Assembly (NCBI GenBank): GCA_963682055.1
Contig: OY821740.1
Location: 34,120,795 to 34,184,794, forward strand
Direction: 5' to 3'
Source: Primula veris
Taxonomy: Eukaryota; Streptophyta; Magnoliopsida; Ericales; Primulaceae
DNA: 64,000 nt
Shown: positions 38,382 through 50,165 of the stretch, one piece after another
Position numbering within the stretch: the first letter of the stretch is position 1
Layout: each line of letters opens with the position of its first letter
The notes under the pieces: generated by a model
Told to the model about the DNA's origin: nothing
Database searches by the model: none
What the model saw: only the letters and a program-made list of their open reading frames with translations
Made by a program: the position numbers and the translations under genes

Positions 38382-38789
38382 TAATGTAAAAAAAAAAAAA
38401 AAAAAAGTACTAATGTCAAACTAAACTATTTTAGCTCAATGAAATTTTATTATATTTATTGTAATAAAAAGCTTGATGTTAGGTTGATGGTCAATTTCTT
38501 GGTGACGACTTACGTACGTGTTTGGCTACTCCACACCACAAGCAAGTTTAACAACATACAGGTCTCTGAGATTTCAATAAAGTTTGGGGCCTTTTTACTA
38601 TTTGTGCCGATTTATATCTGTATTTTCTTATATAACGTGACACTCTTTTTTTTTTTTTAGCAAACGTGTAATCTTACTTTTTAAAAATATAGATGACTTA
38701 AAAATTATAAGTGTGTTATTTCATAATTGTATGGTTTCTCCTTGTTATCAAATATTAATTTTTAAGTGTATATTTTCTGTATATATGCA

Positions 38790-38939
38790 GGCGGAGCTAG
38801 GGGGATGGCAGAGGCTATAGCCCTCCATATTTTCGAAAAACAATTTTTTACAGTGCAAAAAAAAAACTATTTAGTCTTTCCTAATGAAATTTTAAAATTC
38901 AGCCTCCCTACATATACATATACTGATCCTGGCTCCGCC
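38790..38939. mobile_element. 150-bp element with GGCGGAGC inverted ends
   Basis: Starts GGCGGAGCTAGG and ends CCTGGCTCCGCC, an 11-of-12 inverted match. Probably a small MITE or solo terminal fragment; superfamily and target duplication were not resolved. Confidence 0.45.
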
Positions 38940-41388
38940 ATGGTTAAACTGTTAATATATGTATTAACTAAGTTTTTTCGGGATCCCTTCGGAGTAGTGA
39001 GACTGGGGATCGCTTCTACTGCCCTGCTCAAGGTCACCACCGGAAAAAAAAAATGAGAACATGATATTCCAATATTTGAAAGGGAAAAATACATACGTAT
39101 AAATATGTAATCCATGCGCGATTTAATACAATATCCAAAGGAAAGGAAATGTGGGAAATTTGGCTTGTTAACTAAATTCACGAAGTTGTTCCTAAGAATA
39201 ACCTAGGGCCCCCCTCTATGATCAATAATAATACCGATATTGTGCATAAACAATAAATTCTGTAAAAAAATCTTACATTTCTGAGTTATTTTTCTCTTAC
39301 AGTTTGGGAGAAGATCAAATTAATTAATTAACAAGTACAGTAAAACTCTTTGGAGTAAAAACTAAAAACTAATCAAAGAGCTAAGCTTGAACAATTACTG
39401 GTATATATTATACCTTGGATCCGTGTAATTCATAATTTGTCTTTTTCATTGGTCAGATCTTGTAGTCGAAGCATGTAGGAAAACACATTATTTCACCACA
39501 ATAGTACAATAATTAAGAGACAATATTTAATATGCAATATAATTTTCATTGTGTACAATGGTAATTAATAATACACAAGTTGTGGAAGGTACATAAGGTA
39601 AGTGTCGACATTATCTTGCTCATTGTCTGAGACGTTAAAACTTTGGGATTTATATGATATGTAGCTGCTCAATCTCGCTTGTAGCTTGTCTTATGTCTTA
39701 TTTATTTTTACGAGAAAATGATGAAAATGTTTTTATAAGTGATACTTAACTATAAAAATTCGGATGCTAAAACAATTTTAAAGATTATTACATATGTTAC
39801 ATGATGATGCTTCATATATATGCTACATGATACTACTTCTTTTTACTCTTTATTTTTAAATTCGATGTTGCATAATGGTATATTATATGTACCAAATCTT
39901 AAACAAAACTTGAGAATTCGGAGTTTTGAAAATTAAATATGTTTTTATGTACTAATTAATAATTATTCTCTTTATTTTTATCTCTAGAATCAACCACATC
40001 AACAAATTTAACTATTTAATCAAACCTAACATATTTTATAGTTTTTAAGAAGTCGTTACACAAATTTCCAGGTTCGTTATCAATTTTTTTTATAATTACT
40101 CTACATTATTTCTTTTTATAGGTTTATTATCATTTGTTATTCATAACAATATTTCAACCATTAAAATATGGGTCATATGATAATTTATTACTATAATATT
40201 CACTAATAAAATCATATAAATTCTCCATATACAATGTGAATTTTGTGTTTCTTAAAATTTAGGTAATTAATAGGGCTCCTGATAAACCATATGAAATATT
40301 TGAATAAAGTGTCGTTGCACATGGTTTGGTTCAAATTGTATATAGACAATTATTTTAGGATCTCGTATAAAAAACATTTCTGGCCGGTTTGTTTAGTTGG
40401 ATTTGAGCGTCTTCATGATCAAATTAAATGTTGAGATTAATCAAAGAGGATATGAATAATAAAAATATTCTTCTTTTTCGGGATAGTTTGGTAGCAATGG
40501 TAATTTATTTACAGTGTCAAAATAATGGTAAGTCTTTCTTTTATTTGTTTTGTTACTTTTGTACTCCTAACACCTCATATATCTCCATGGCCGAACCATC
40601 GTTAACTTAAAATATATATTTTGATGGTACGGTCTTCCAAAGCAATATGCAAATGAGTTTTGGACTTGCTTGATTTATCAAGCATAACAAATTCGTATCA
40701 TCTTCTTGATCAATTTTTTTTGGGTTCATTTATGCCTACCCATCTTTGTGCCTCGGCTCGGTTTACGTTCTCAACTCATCTCATCGCCCATATAACGAAA
40801 AATGCTAAAAGAATTTAGTGCAAAAATATAACTAAGGTTATAAAAAAATTCCCAGAGTAGTTACTTACTAGGAGTTTAGTGGAAGGTGACATGATTAACT
40901 ATATGTGGAAAATAGTCGAGGCTTTGATAAAAGATTAAAGTAAACAATCTTTTAATTTTCTTTTCAAATTTAAAAAAGTTCCACCTAGAGCAAAACAAAG
41001 ACATGTAAAAAAAGTTGCTTGTAAAAGACAAATATAGTACTCTGATGTCATAAGAAGCATAGTTGCCATTATCGGAAACATAATGGGAAACAACATCGGT
41101 AAACGTAAAAAAATAAAATAAAATGATACATATGAAATAGTAAGAATGGAGAAGCGATAAGTGTGAAACGGGAAATGATCTTAATTTTCTAAATGAGAAA
41201 CTAATTCTCATTGACTGTTATCATATACTATCTCCGTCACAAATTATAAGTATGTATGGGAAACACAACTATTTAAGAAAATGATCAAAATGATAGACTT
41301 GTATTTGTTCATGTTACTACTTACATTAGTCAAATCAATCTATTTTGTTTCTATGAAAGATCAAAAGAAAAGTCACCTACTCGCTCCT
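38940..41388. other. AT-rich intergenic DNA
   Basis: No coding or RNA gene supported. A degraded Stowaway-like terminus (CTCCGTCACAAATTATAAGT) occurs near 41231. Confidence 0.4.
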
Positions 41389-41554
41389 CCCGTCAAAAAA
41401 TATGGTCTCATTTCTGTGCATACAGTTTTACTAATATATCATTTAATATGAATGTTTAATAATTATTATCAATACTCATAAATGTCACTTCCTAAATGCA
41501 AATGAACCACCATCCAAAAATTGAAAAAGACCATATTTTTAGGTCGAATGAAGT
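41389..41554. mobile_element. Stowaway-like MITE
   Basis: The left end CTCCTCCCGTCAAAAAATATGGTCT region matches, inverted, the right end AGACCATATTTTTAGGTCG with a terminal AAGTA. About 166 bp; ends diverged, no coding capacity. Confidence 0.6.
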
Positions 41555-41735
41555 ATAAAATTTATATTTTAGAAAAATTGAGCCTTTCCACGAAATAATT
41601 AAGCAGTACAAATTAACTTGGTACGCAGATACGCCATACATGATCTACATTATTTTTTAGGGGTAAAGTACATCATTGTACATGATACAATGTATACATA
41701 CATAAAGACAAAGAAGTTATAATTTACAAAGTGAG

Positions 41736-41745
41736 ATGTCGACAT
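41736..41745. promoter_or_regulatory. ZDRE in the distal duplicated promoter block
   Basis: ATGTCGACAT fits the zinc-deficiency response element RTGTCGACAY bound by bZIP19/bZIP23-type factors. It sits in a roughly 100-bp block (41731-41825) that is a diverged copy of the block at 43192-43286. Confidence 0.6.
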
Positions 41746-41807
41746 TTATAGGCTTTTTGTTTCTGGAAAAAGTCAGCAGCAGAGGAGAGTTTTCACCGAT
41801 CTCAAAC

Positions 41808-41817
41808 ATGTGGACAT
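41808..41817. promoter_or_regulatory. decayed ZDRE
   Basis: ATGTGGACAT occupies the position of the second ZDRE of the proximal block (same 72-bp spacing) but has C to G at the palindrome centre, which should weaken bZIP binding. Confidence 0.5.
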
Positions 41818-43196
41818 TCTTTACGTTTACTTACGTTTACATATTTTTTCTTGTCTAAATTCTGTTCAGAAAAGTGTAGTTTCGTTGCCTCGAAAGGGCT
41901 GCGAATGAGTGATTGAACACGTGCATGCGTTTGGTGAGGCAAACATGTTTGCGAGTGAGCGTTGTGGGTGGTCGTTTGAAAAGCGTTTAAGTCCCAAAAC
42001 GAGCCATCATGCGGTTGCATGTTTTCATGAGCGAAAAACAACCCGGTAACAATTACCATCATGTATAATTATATATACGTAATTATTTACGCATATCTTT
42101 TTTTTTTTATAACTTGATAACATCCTTGGAGGTGAAATGGGACAAAAATGCATGACGTAAGGTTTTTATATTGTGTTTAGGGCTGGGCAACAATCCCTAT
42201 TTCCCGAGCCGTCCAGCACCCAACCCGATTTTTTCCTGACCCAAACTTCTTATTTCCCGAAAGTTTCGGAATTTGTCCCGACCTGTATAAATTTTTTTAT
42301 TCAATGGATGAAATTAATATTAATAAAAAAAGTAATCTTTATAATATTATTAGCCTATATATTGGAATCTTGTATGTTAAATAAGTCTCATACTTTATAC
42401 ATTTGTAGTTTTGAATTGAAGATAAAAGTCAATTGAAGATATATAACTTTTATTTTGTTATTTTTTACAAAATATGTTCCGAAAAATAAATGAACAGTTT
42501 TTTTTTTACTTTACAATTTATAAGTTATAACTATAATAACATATCATGTATCTAATTTAGTATTGTAGTTGTTGGATGTGCAAATAACACCAACTTTTAT
42601 TAAATTTAATTTTTTTCATCATTTCCTATATTATTTGTTAATTCCCCCTCTCTTTTTAGTAATTGGTGATTTTTTTTAAAATTTATTAGTAATGCTTTTC
42701 TCAAATATAAATTGTGTTTATCATGTTTAGACAACCATGAATAAATAAAAGCCAAACTTATTTCAATAAAGTTTTTCTTTCATAAAAAAAACCACTTTAT
42801 GAAGAAAAAAAACCACTTTATAGATTCTAAAAAACCGGATCTCGACTTTTATCGGGTCGGTATTTTTTTTACTCCCAAAAAAATATTGGATAGGGACATA
42901 TATTAAACTCCACGGATCAGGTCACAATACTAACCCGCTTCTCTCAAGAAAAATGTTCTATAAGAAGCAAAACGAAATTTAAGCAAAAATAGTTGAACAC
43001 ACTGGTGAGGAGTGTACAAAATATCATCGTACTTGTACAGTTTTTTTTTTGAAAATAGTACTTGTACAGTTGTACACATGAATATAATAGTAGCTAAATA
43101 TAAGTATTTTTTTGGAGGGTAATAGTAGCTAAATAAGTGAAAGAGTTTTATTTAAAAAATAAAAAAAAAATAAGTGAAAGAGTTGAAGAAAGTGAG

Positions 43197-43206
43197 ATGT
43201 CGACAT
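43197..43206. promoter_or_regulatory. ZDRE 1 of ZIP promoter
   Basis: ATGTCGACAT, a perfect palindromic ZDRE, 247 bp upstream of the ZIP start codon. Confidence 0.8.
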
Positions 43207-43268
43207 TTAAGAGCTTTTTAGCTCCAGAAAAAGTCAGCAACAGAAGTGGAGTTTCAACGATCCTAAAT

Positions 43269-43278
43269 ATGTCGACAT
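43269..43278. promoter_or_regulatory. ZDRE 2 of ZIP promoter
   Basis: Second perfect ATGTCGACAT, 72 bp from the first and just upstream of a TATA-like TTTTATACC (about 43283). Paired ZDREs are the known arrangement in zinc-deficiency-induced plant ZIP4-type promoters. Confidence 0.8.
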
Positions 43279-43443
43279 TCTTCTTTTATACCTTAATTAT
43301 ATCTCTTCTCTCTACAGTTACCAAAATCACAAATAATCCTCTGTTCAATATCCTTATTTACAAATACACACAGTTAATTTCTCCTTTTCTTCATCAATTT
43401 CACCAACACTTGTGCTCTTTCTCTCTCTCTATATCTATTTCCC

Positions 43444-43500
43444 ATGTCATTATTCCAGGTGGGTATCTTTTCTTTTTCACTATCAACATCTCTATTCTTT

Positions 43501-43545
<45 letters not shown>

Positions 43546-46500
43546 AGGAGGAAGCTAGGTACAGACTATCGGTGCGACGACCCTTCATTGTTCCGGAAAT
43601 TATGATTTTTTTAATTCTTGACCATGTATTGCATTGGCACCCCCCACTTTTTTATTTCACTTAATTTAGTAGTTTATGTGAAATTTAGCACCCCTGTGTG
43701 TATGCATGTATGAAGCCAGAGGGCACGGGTAAAAAGAAACATGGGCGTGATCAAATCATTAATTTCAACTAAATATATTGAAATTACATGCACGATATTG
43801 AAATAGGAATTACAATGTGTTTAGTTTTAGTTTTATAGAATTTCAGGAAATGAATTGGTTTGAGGTTTAATCCAACTAACTAGGGTTTGAATTTTGTGTT
43901 AAAGAAATTTATTGACTTGTCAAATTTGGAAATTTAATTCTATGTGTGTATGCATGTATGTATGTATGTAAATGTGTTTTATATATGTGCTCTTGTTTTA
44001 TATTCAGGATGTCTTCCCGTTGCTGCAGTTTGGGCAAATTAGAGAAAAGACTCAAGTTTTCTCAGGTGGGAATGGTTTTTTTCATATTGTTATTTAGTTT
44101 ATAGAATTTTAGGAAATGTAATTTGGTTTGACGTTGAATTGAATTGATTAGACTAGGGTTTGAGTTTGTGTTAAATTGTACTGATTTATTAAGATTAGAA
44201 ATTTAGAATTGTTTTTGTTTTTGGTTAAAGTGTTGTTTAACTTGCAATTTGAACACGAGGATTTGAAGTTAGCTCTTGGTTTTGTTTTGGGCTTGTATCA
44301 AAGTCATTTTCAGTAATTATTAGTATAGAAATGTTGGTGCCGAATTCGATAATCAAGTTTCTCTACTTAAGGCTTGTTTGGTTCCAGCTTTTAGCCCAAT
44401 TCTGTTTTTTGGGGGTATAAGTTGTAAATCCCTTGCTTGGTCAGCTTAAAGCTGAAATCTTTTTGATCCTTTAGTCTTGAAATAGAAAAGTTTTACGGTT
44501 TCTACATTTCGGCCTTGTTTTACAATGCCGTATAGGTTTTGTAATTTCTACATTTAGGTCGTCTTTAGTTGCAGCTTGTAATCTCATATTTATCAAATTT
44601 TCTTATTAACTGAGGTGCATACCAGATCAATAGCTGATATTTTCTAAAATTTATGGCTTGAAAAGTCCTAAGCATACTTTTTCCTGAAACTCAAAAATTC
44701 CCAGCTTGCTTACTTTAAACCTGCAGCCAAACAAGCCCTAAGCCCACATACCCCTTTCTATCTTTATTACAGCAGGAGAGAAAAAACTAAGCTTAATTTT
44801 TTCTTTTCCTCCTGTATTTCTAAATACAATTCTTTTTATCTATATTATCACACAGGTGTTTATATAATTTATCGACAGAACTGTTGTAGGTTCATAGCAC
44901 AAAGTCCTTTCATTTTCGTACATATTTATATACAATATTCTTATTTTTATTTTATTTTCCGGAAAAGGCTCCTTTTTGCAAAACCTCTCCCAATCCTTAT
45001 CAAACTCAAGTTGCCGTGGCGACACCGACGAGCTAATCTCATGTCGTGACGAACCCGCCGCTTTCTCTCTCAAGATGGTCGCGATAGCCTCCATCCTTAT
45101 GGCCGGAGTCGCAGGAGTCGCCATACCTTTGGTCGCCAAAAACCGCAGCTTCCTACGCACGGATTCCAACGCATTCTTCGTCGCAAAAGCCTTTGCCGCC
45201 GGAGTCATCCTCGCCACCGGATTTGTCCATATGCTGCCCGACGCCACGTCAGCACTGACCGATCCGTGTCTCCCAGCGCTCCCTTGGTCGCGGTTTCCGT
45301 TTTCTGGGTTTTTCTCGATGATGGCGGCTCTAACGACACTCGTGGTGGAATTTGTTGGGACTCAATACTATGAGCGTAAACAGGTGATTATAGTAGGCTT
45401 AACTCGTGTGCAAGAAATCACACTGTACTCGGCCCTTGTTTGGTTGCAGCTTACAGGCGAAGCCACTTTTTCCTTTTTATTTACAAGCTGTATTACATTT
45501 GGTTGACCAGCTTTAAAGCTTACATTTTTTGCTAGAAGCTTTAAGCTATGGATTGGACTTTTTTTCTTCAGAACCTTAGAATTCTCATTTGCAAGCTGCA
45601 GTCAGACAAACCCTTATAATGTACGTGGTCTATTGTTTGGTTGCAACTTTTACCCAAATAAGCTGAAACTTTTGAGGTTCAGGATTCATCCACCTTAATG
45701 CTTCTAGCTTATTCAGGCTAAAAAACCAGAATCCGCAGGTTTTGAGCTGGTCAACCAAATTCAGTCCATTTTTTAAGAAAAAAAAGTTTATTTTATAGGC
45801 TGCAACCAGATAAGACCAAAAAATTTAAACAGTGCAACTTACGGTTATTTAGACTTGGACTTCTCTATTTGATAAAGTAAAAAGCTCACCGACCAATTCA
45901 AGATAATCAATCTCCCCTGAAAGATGATGCAGATCCTATTTGTGTCAGTTCACTATATCAAACATCAGGCCTTGTTTGGTTGCAGATTTAAACTCAGTTT
46001 TTTTTTGTTTCTTGAGTTTGGACTATTTTGGTTGACCATCTTAGAGTCTTGAGGTTTTCTGGGTTTTTTGCCTTGACGAAAAGGCACAAGCTTTAAGCTA
46101 TACGTCAACACAGTTCTTTTCTCAACCCAAAAAGAAAGAGCCAGCATTTTGTGCTTAAAAGCTGCAACCAAATAAGCCCGTACAATCTACGATATTTTAT
46201 ACCAACTCATTAAAACACCCTTGACATGGTACAGACCTATTCAAAACAATTACTCTCTGCTAAAATAATTTAAAGTTAAACCTAAGAAAAAACAACCACC
46301 TGATACAAACTAGGGTAAGAACATTTTAGATGGGAAATATTTTCTACCCTCTTAACTAATAGTAACATATGTATCAGCAGGGGAAACAAGAGGCAGATCA
46401 GATGGACCAAGTCGACTCGATGAATGTGAATGGGGTGGTTTTTGGAGAAGAGGAAGATGGGGGTATGCATATTGTGGGTATGCATGCACACGCAGCCCAC

Positions 46501-47917
46501 CACAGGCACAGTCATGCGCATGGTCAAGATGCGTGTGAGGGGAATGTGAGAGAGAGTTCTCACGGGCATGGGTCTCACGGCCACTCACACGGGTTTGGAA
46601 ATGGGGATGAGGATAGCAATGTTAGGCATGTCATCGTATCACAGGTATTCAATATATCTTTTATTTTATCTAATTTTCTAGTTTTATTTTATGTATTATA
46701 TTGTTGAGTGCTTCATGTGGTTTCCTCGGGCTTTTAGCCCGCGACTTATTGTTTTGAATCGCGGAGTAAGTAATCGCTACTTCTTTTAGCAATCTAACTG
46801 GTAGTTTCTGTATCAAGTAACACTTTGTATGATTGTATGCATGAAAACCCCGATTTGAACACCATTGATTTGTTTCTTCAAAGAAATTTGGCTAATTTGT
46901 TGATGAGGTATTTATAACTAAAATAGGATTTTCTTTTTTGTTGTGATACTAAACTTTTCTCATGGGCTTGCTCGTGAAACTATCTTCATATGATGAATAT
47001 AAGGACGCATATATCATGTAATTGTCCGTGTATACAGCAGCATAGCCACTACACTAAGCCATTATTAATATTCTGATTGCCAAAACTAATGATATCTTAG
47101 TGGAGGTGGCCAAAATGCACTTTATCCAAATAATTTAGGAAAAACCTATGAAAAACATTGCACTTTTGTAAGTTTTACTGACATTGAATATGATTAGAGT
47201 TCTCGGTCATTTCCGGCTGCAAACTTATACGATAAGGTGTTTTATCAACAAATAAAGACCAAGTCCAAACAGTCTTAGAAACTGATGACAACATGTTAAC
47301 TGAATTTCGATTATCCCTAGATAATATTAAGACTGTTGGATAACAAAATTTGTTTTCTGTGTTCTGTTCATGCAAAATTTAATATTCTATTTTCTCATAT
47401 GCCTCCACTTTTACTCCTAAAAGCTCAACTTTTTACTTATCTGATTGTGGTATTTTTGCAGGTTCTTGAACTTGGAATCGTCTCTCACTCGATTATAATC
47501 GGCCTATCTCTCGGGGTTTCCCAAAGCCCCTGCACTATACGCCCCCTCATCTTTGCTCTCTCTTTTCATCAATTCTTCGAAGGCTTTGCCCTCGGAGGTT
47601 GCATCTCGCAGGCCCAGTTCACGACCTTCCATGCCACAATTATGGCCTGCTTCTTCGCCTTCACGACTCCAACAGGGATCGCTATCGGTACAGCTATTTC
47701 ATCCTTTTACAACGCTAATAGCCCTCGGGCATTGATCATTGAGGGGACGCTAGATTCTATATCGGCTGGGATATTAGTATATATGGCTTTAGTTGACCTT
47801 ATTGCGGCCGATTTCTTGAGTAAGAGGATGAGTTGTAATGTGAAACTTCAAGTGTTTTCATATTTTGCTCTCTTTCTTGGGGCTATTGCGATGTCGTCTC
47901 TTGCCATATGGGCATAA
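43444..47917 (+). CDS. ZIP family zinc/metal transporter (ZIP4-like)
   Basis: Exons 43444-43458, 44008-44065, 44968-45383, 46381-46644 and 47462-47917 join in phase to 1,209 nt, 402 aa. It is an eight-helix plasma-membrane type transporter importing Zn2+ or related divalent metals. Visible: the first helices with [18 protein letters not shown] and [18 protein letters not shown], a long cytosolic loop rich in His (exon 4; [13 protein letters not shown] and [12 protein letters not shown]), helix [12 protein letters not shown] (His260) and helix V HQFFEG (His287, Glu291), the metal-path residues. The N-terminus [14 protein letters not shown] parallels ZIP4 proteins, which supports the two tiny first exons. 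Exon 3 has a weak acceptor (GGAAAAG). Exon 4 has a tandem CAGCAG acceptor that may add one Gln. Introns 2 and 3 hold four hAT-like MITEs. ZDREs upstream predict induction by zinc deficiency. Confidence 0.88.
43500..43547 (+). repeat. TA/TG microsatellite in ZIP intron 1
   Basis: A run of TA followed by a run of TG, close to the first donor site. Confidence 0.8.
44371..44737. mobile_element. hAT-like MITE in ZIP intron 2
   Basis: Left GGCTTGTTTGGTTCCAGC, right GCAGCCAAACAAGCC inverted. Member of the family seen three more times in intron 3 and once by SQD1. Confidence 0.6.
45432..45613. mobile_element. hAT-like MITE in ZIP intron 3, copy 1
   Basis: Left GCCCTTGTTTGGTTGCAGCTT, right AAGCTGCAGTCAGACAAACCC inverted; about 180 bp. 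Confidence 0.6.
45627..45817. mobile_element. hAT-like MITE in ZIP intron 3, copy 2
   Basis: Left GGTCTATTGTTTGGTTGCAA, right GGCTGCAACCAGATAAGACC inverted; about 190 bp. Confidence 0.6.
45967..46179. mobile_element. hAT-like MITE in ZIP intron 3, copy 3
   Basis: Left GGCCTTGTTTGGTTGCAG, right GCTGCAACCAAATAAGCCC inverted; about 210 bp. Confidence 0.6.
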
Positions 47918-48051
47918 TATATAACAAAATTATCATTATATTATAAACTCTCATTATAGATATAAGGAAATTTTATTATTGCTACTCTTTTTGGTATGGC
48001 TTTTTCGTTGTTTTATCGTTTTACAATTTTAGTATCTCTTTGATGTCGGTT

Positions 48052-48318
48052 ATCATGGGACTGCTAGACAGCCTAGACTATGTATCGGCGTGACTAGTAG
48101 TGATCTTTTATAAGTCGGCCTAGGCAGTTAGGTGCAATGTGAGGAAAGGTCCCCACCTAGGAAATCTACTAGGTGTCAGGCGGCTCATTTTTGTCTAAGT
48201 GGGGCTGCCGACTTTAGCTACTTAATTGTGGCCAATTTCTTGAGTAAGTGGATGAGTTGGAATGCAGAGCTTCTATCTTTCCTCGGGACTGTTTTGATGT
48301 CTCCTCTGGACATGCGGG
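48052..48318 (+). pseudogene. decayed ZIP last-exon copy A
   Basis: Resembles the end of ZIP exon 5: GACTGCTAGACAGCC...TATATCGGC-like start, then TGTGGCCAATTTCTTGAGTAAG and GGATGAGTTG words (parent GCGGCCGATTTCTTGAGTAAG). About 100 bp of unrelated sequence splits it, and the frame is broken. Confidence 0.65.
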
Positions 48319-48372
48319 GTTTATTATGTTACAAAATTCACTTCATTAGTATTTTTTAAGTAAATTATAAGG

Positions 48373-48430
48373 AATTTGATTCGTGCCTATGCTACTGCTT
48401 ACTAGAAGTCACAAAGGCACGAATCAAATT
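48373..48430. repeat. 15-bp perfect inverted repeat
   Basis: AATTTGATTCGTGCC at 48373-48387 is the exact reverse complement of 48416-48430, with a 28-nt loop. Could be a tiny foldback element or a hairpin; no protein is encoded. Confidence 0.7.
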
Positions 48431-48486
48431 TGTATAATTATTTGAATACTGATTTCGCAATGCTACTAGCTCGGTCACTGGTTAGC

Positions 48487-48655
48487 GAGGGAATGTTTAG
48501 ATTTTGTATCAGCAGAATGTTAAGTGTGTATGGCTTTCTCTTACCTTACTGCATCCAATGTTCCGAGTAGGACAATGAGATGCACGGTTAAGCTTCAAGT
48601 TGTGTGACTCGTGTCCTACTTGCTCTGAATTCTGATGTCAGTCTCTTGCTCATTT
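48487..48655 (+). pseudogene. decayed ZIP last-exon copy B
   Basis: GAGGGAATGTTTAGATTTTG, GTATCAGCAG and AAGCTTCAAGTTGTG follow the order of ZIP exon 5 (GAGGGGACGCTAGATTCTATATCGGC... AAACTTCAAGTGTT). Strongly diverged, no open frame. Confidence 0.5.
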
Positions 48656-48739
48656 TATATGTAATAAATATTCCCATTTGTATTGGTTTCCTTGTAGAAC
48701 ATTAAGAATATGAACATTTCTCCGTGTTATATCACCCCT

Positions 48740-48900
48740 TAAGGATATCGGTGTATATGTTTTTAGTGAACTTGCATTGCAACCGGTTTCTCCAGTCGAG
48801 GGTTAAGTTGCATTGTTAAGCTTCAAGTTACTCCAAGTTGTGTCTTGGACTTACCGGAAAAAGAAAGTTGTGTCTTATTTCGTTCTTTTTTCGGGGTTTC
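48740..48900 (+). pseudogene. decayed ZIP last-exon copy C
   Basis: ATCGGTGTATATGTTTTTAG then GTTAAGCTTCAAGTT and TTTCGGGGTTTCTT follow parental order. More decayed than copy A. Confidence 0.4.
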
Positions 48901-49299
48901 TTTGGTGTTGTGCTCGTGTCCAGACACATGCGGTTGATTTTGGTACAAATTGTTGGAAAAACATGTGAAAACATGGGTGTTTTCGAATGGTCGCTGGACC
49001 AACTTCGAGTCATTATTTCGTGTAACAGCGCTGAGTTGTTTATACCGTACTCAACATGGTTGAGTAGCCCGTGTGACGAGCTTCGTAACGGTATATCACA
49101 TGACCTATTCGGAGAATGGGTGTGAATACAAAGTGGCTTCAAAGTTGGTGCCTCGAAAGCTCAAATCTGAAAAACCGAAATGGTAAAGGAAAACCATTTA
49201 GTATAATCCTATATTGGAAGATTAAGAGTTAATTTTACAATATATATACCATACAAACTCATATAGTTATTAAACTAACATGTCCACATACACCTAAGA

Positions 49300-49937
49300 G
49301 TATTAGTGTGTACCACACACGCTCGCTCGTGTCGCGGGCGCGGGCGTGGGATTTGAGATTTGTCTCGGATCTCGGGTCCAAACCCGAATAGGGAGTTTTG
49401 TATAAAATACAAATCAGTCCCTAGAGTTTCCAGCAACAGAAACGCTCCAGCAATGAATGAGATTAAATGCTGCGGTTTCAGAATTAATTGAGCGGATTCT
49501 GGGGGTGTAACTCATTGTTTAAGAGAAACTGCCCAGCAGTTGCCTCTCTTTTTCTATTCTGTATTTACGTTTCAGTCTTTTACATTATGTAATTTACTTT
49601 TATGTATTTACATTTCAGTACTGTTTTCTTTCAGTCTTTCAGTTATGTAATTTTCAGCTTTTACAAAAAACCAGTCTGGCAGTTTTTTATTTGTCTTAAA
49701 ACCAGTTCGGCAGTTTGTTAAAACCAGTCCGACAGTTTCTTTTATTTCAAAACAGTCCAGCAGTTTCTTTTATTACAAAACAGTCCAGCAGTTTGTTTAT
49801 TTGTTCAAAACAGTCCGGCAGTTTGTTTATTTGTTGAGTCAGGAATTGTAATTTATATTCCAATTGTGAGAAATAAAATTGTTTATTTCCATTACAGTCA
49901 TTTGTTCTTTACTTTATTGCTTTTCAATATAGTACCA
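49300..49937 (+). mobile_element. probable LTR plus primer site of a truncated retroelement
   Basis: A block with a GC-rich head (GCGGGCGCGGGCGTGGG) and a minisatellite ends TTGCTTTTCA followed by ATATAGTACCAGAGCC, close to the TGGTATCAGAGCC primer-site type. I read it as a 5' LTR with primer-binding site and no internal region. The left border is uncertain. Confidence 0.4.
49665..49837 (+). repeat. minisatellite, six ~28-bp units
   Basis: Units share AAAACCAGTCYGGCAGTTTNTTT: six imperfect copies of 22-31 bp in direct orientation. Confidence 0.75.
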
Positions 49938-50008
49938 GAGCCAACACAAATTCCTTTATTATCTATTCATTTAAGCATAAGGAAACCTTCACTTTCTTCC
50001 GTCTTTTA

Positions 50009-50165
50009 CTTTATTCTTTATTATGATTTTATATTCTTGGTGTGGCTGTGTCGTTGTTTTACAAATAAGAGCTATGTGTGTTTGATTGTCGAGGAAAGGT
50101 TAGATTATGTATCAATAGACATATTAGTATATGTGATTTTAATTGCAATCAATTTCTTGTCCTTA
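50009..50165 (+). pseudogene. decayed ZIP last-exon copy D
   Basis: Translation LIVEERLDYVSIDILVYV then LIAINFLSL parallels [18 protein letters not shown] and LIAADFLS of ZIP exon 5. Preceding bases (GGTGTGGCTGTGTCGTTGTTT) match parental 3'UTR, implying more than one duplication round. Confidence 0.6.

Noticed and set aside
43137..43547. 136-aa open frame over the ZIP promoter and first exon
   Set aside because: Crosses the ZDREs, TATA-like site and a microsatellite; only the short MSLFQ part fits the ZIP model in its own frame.
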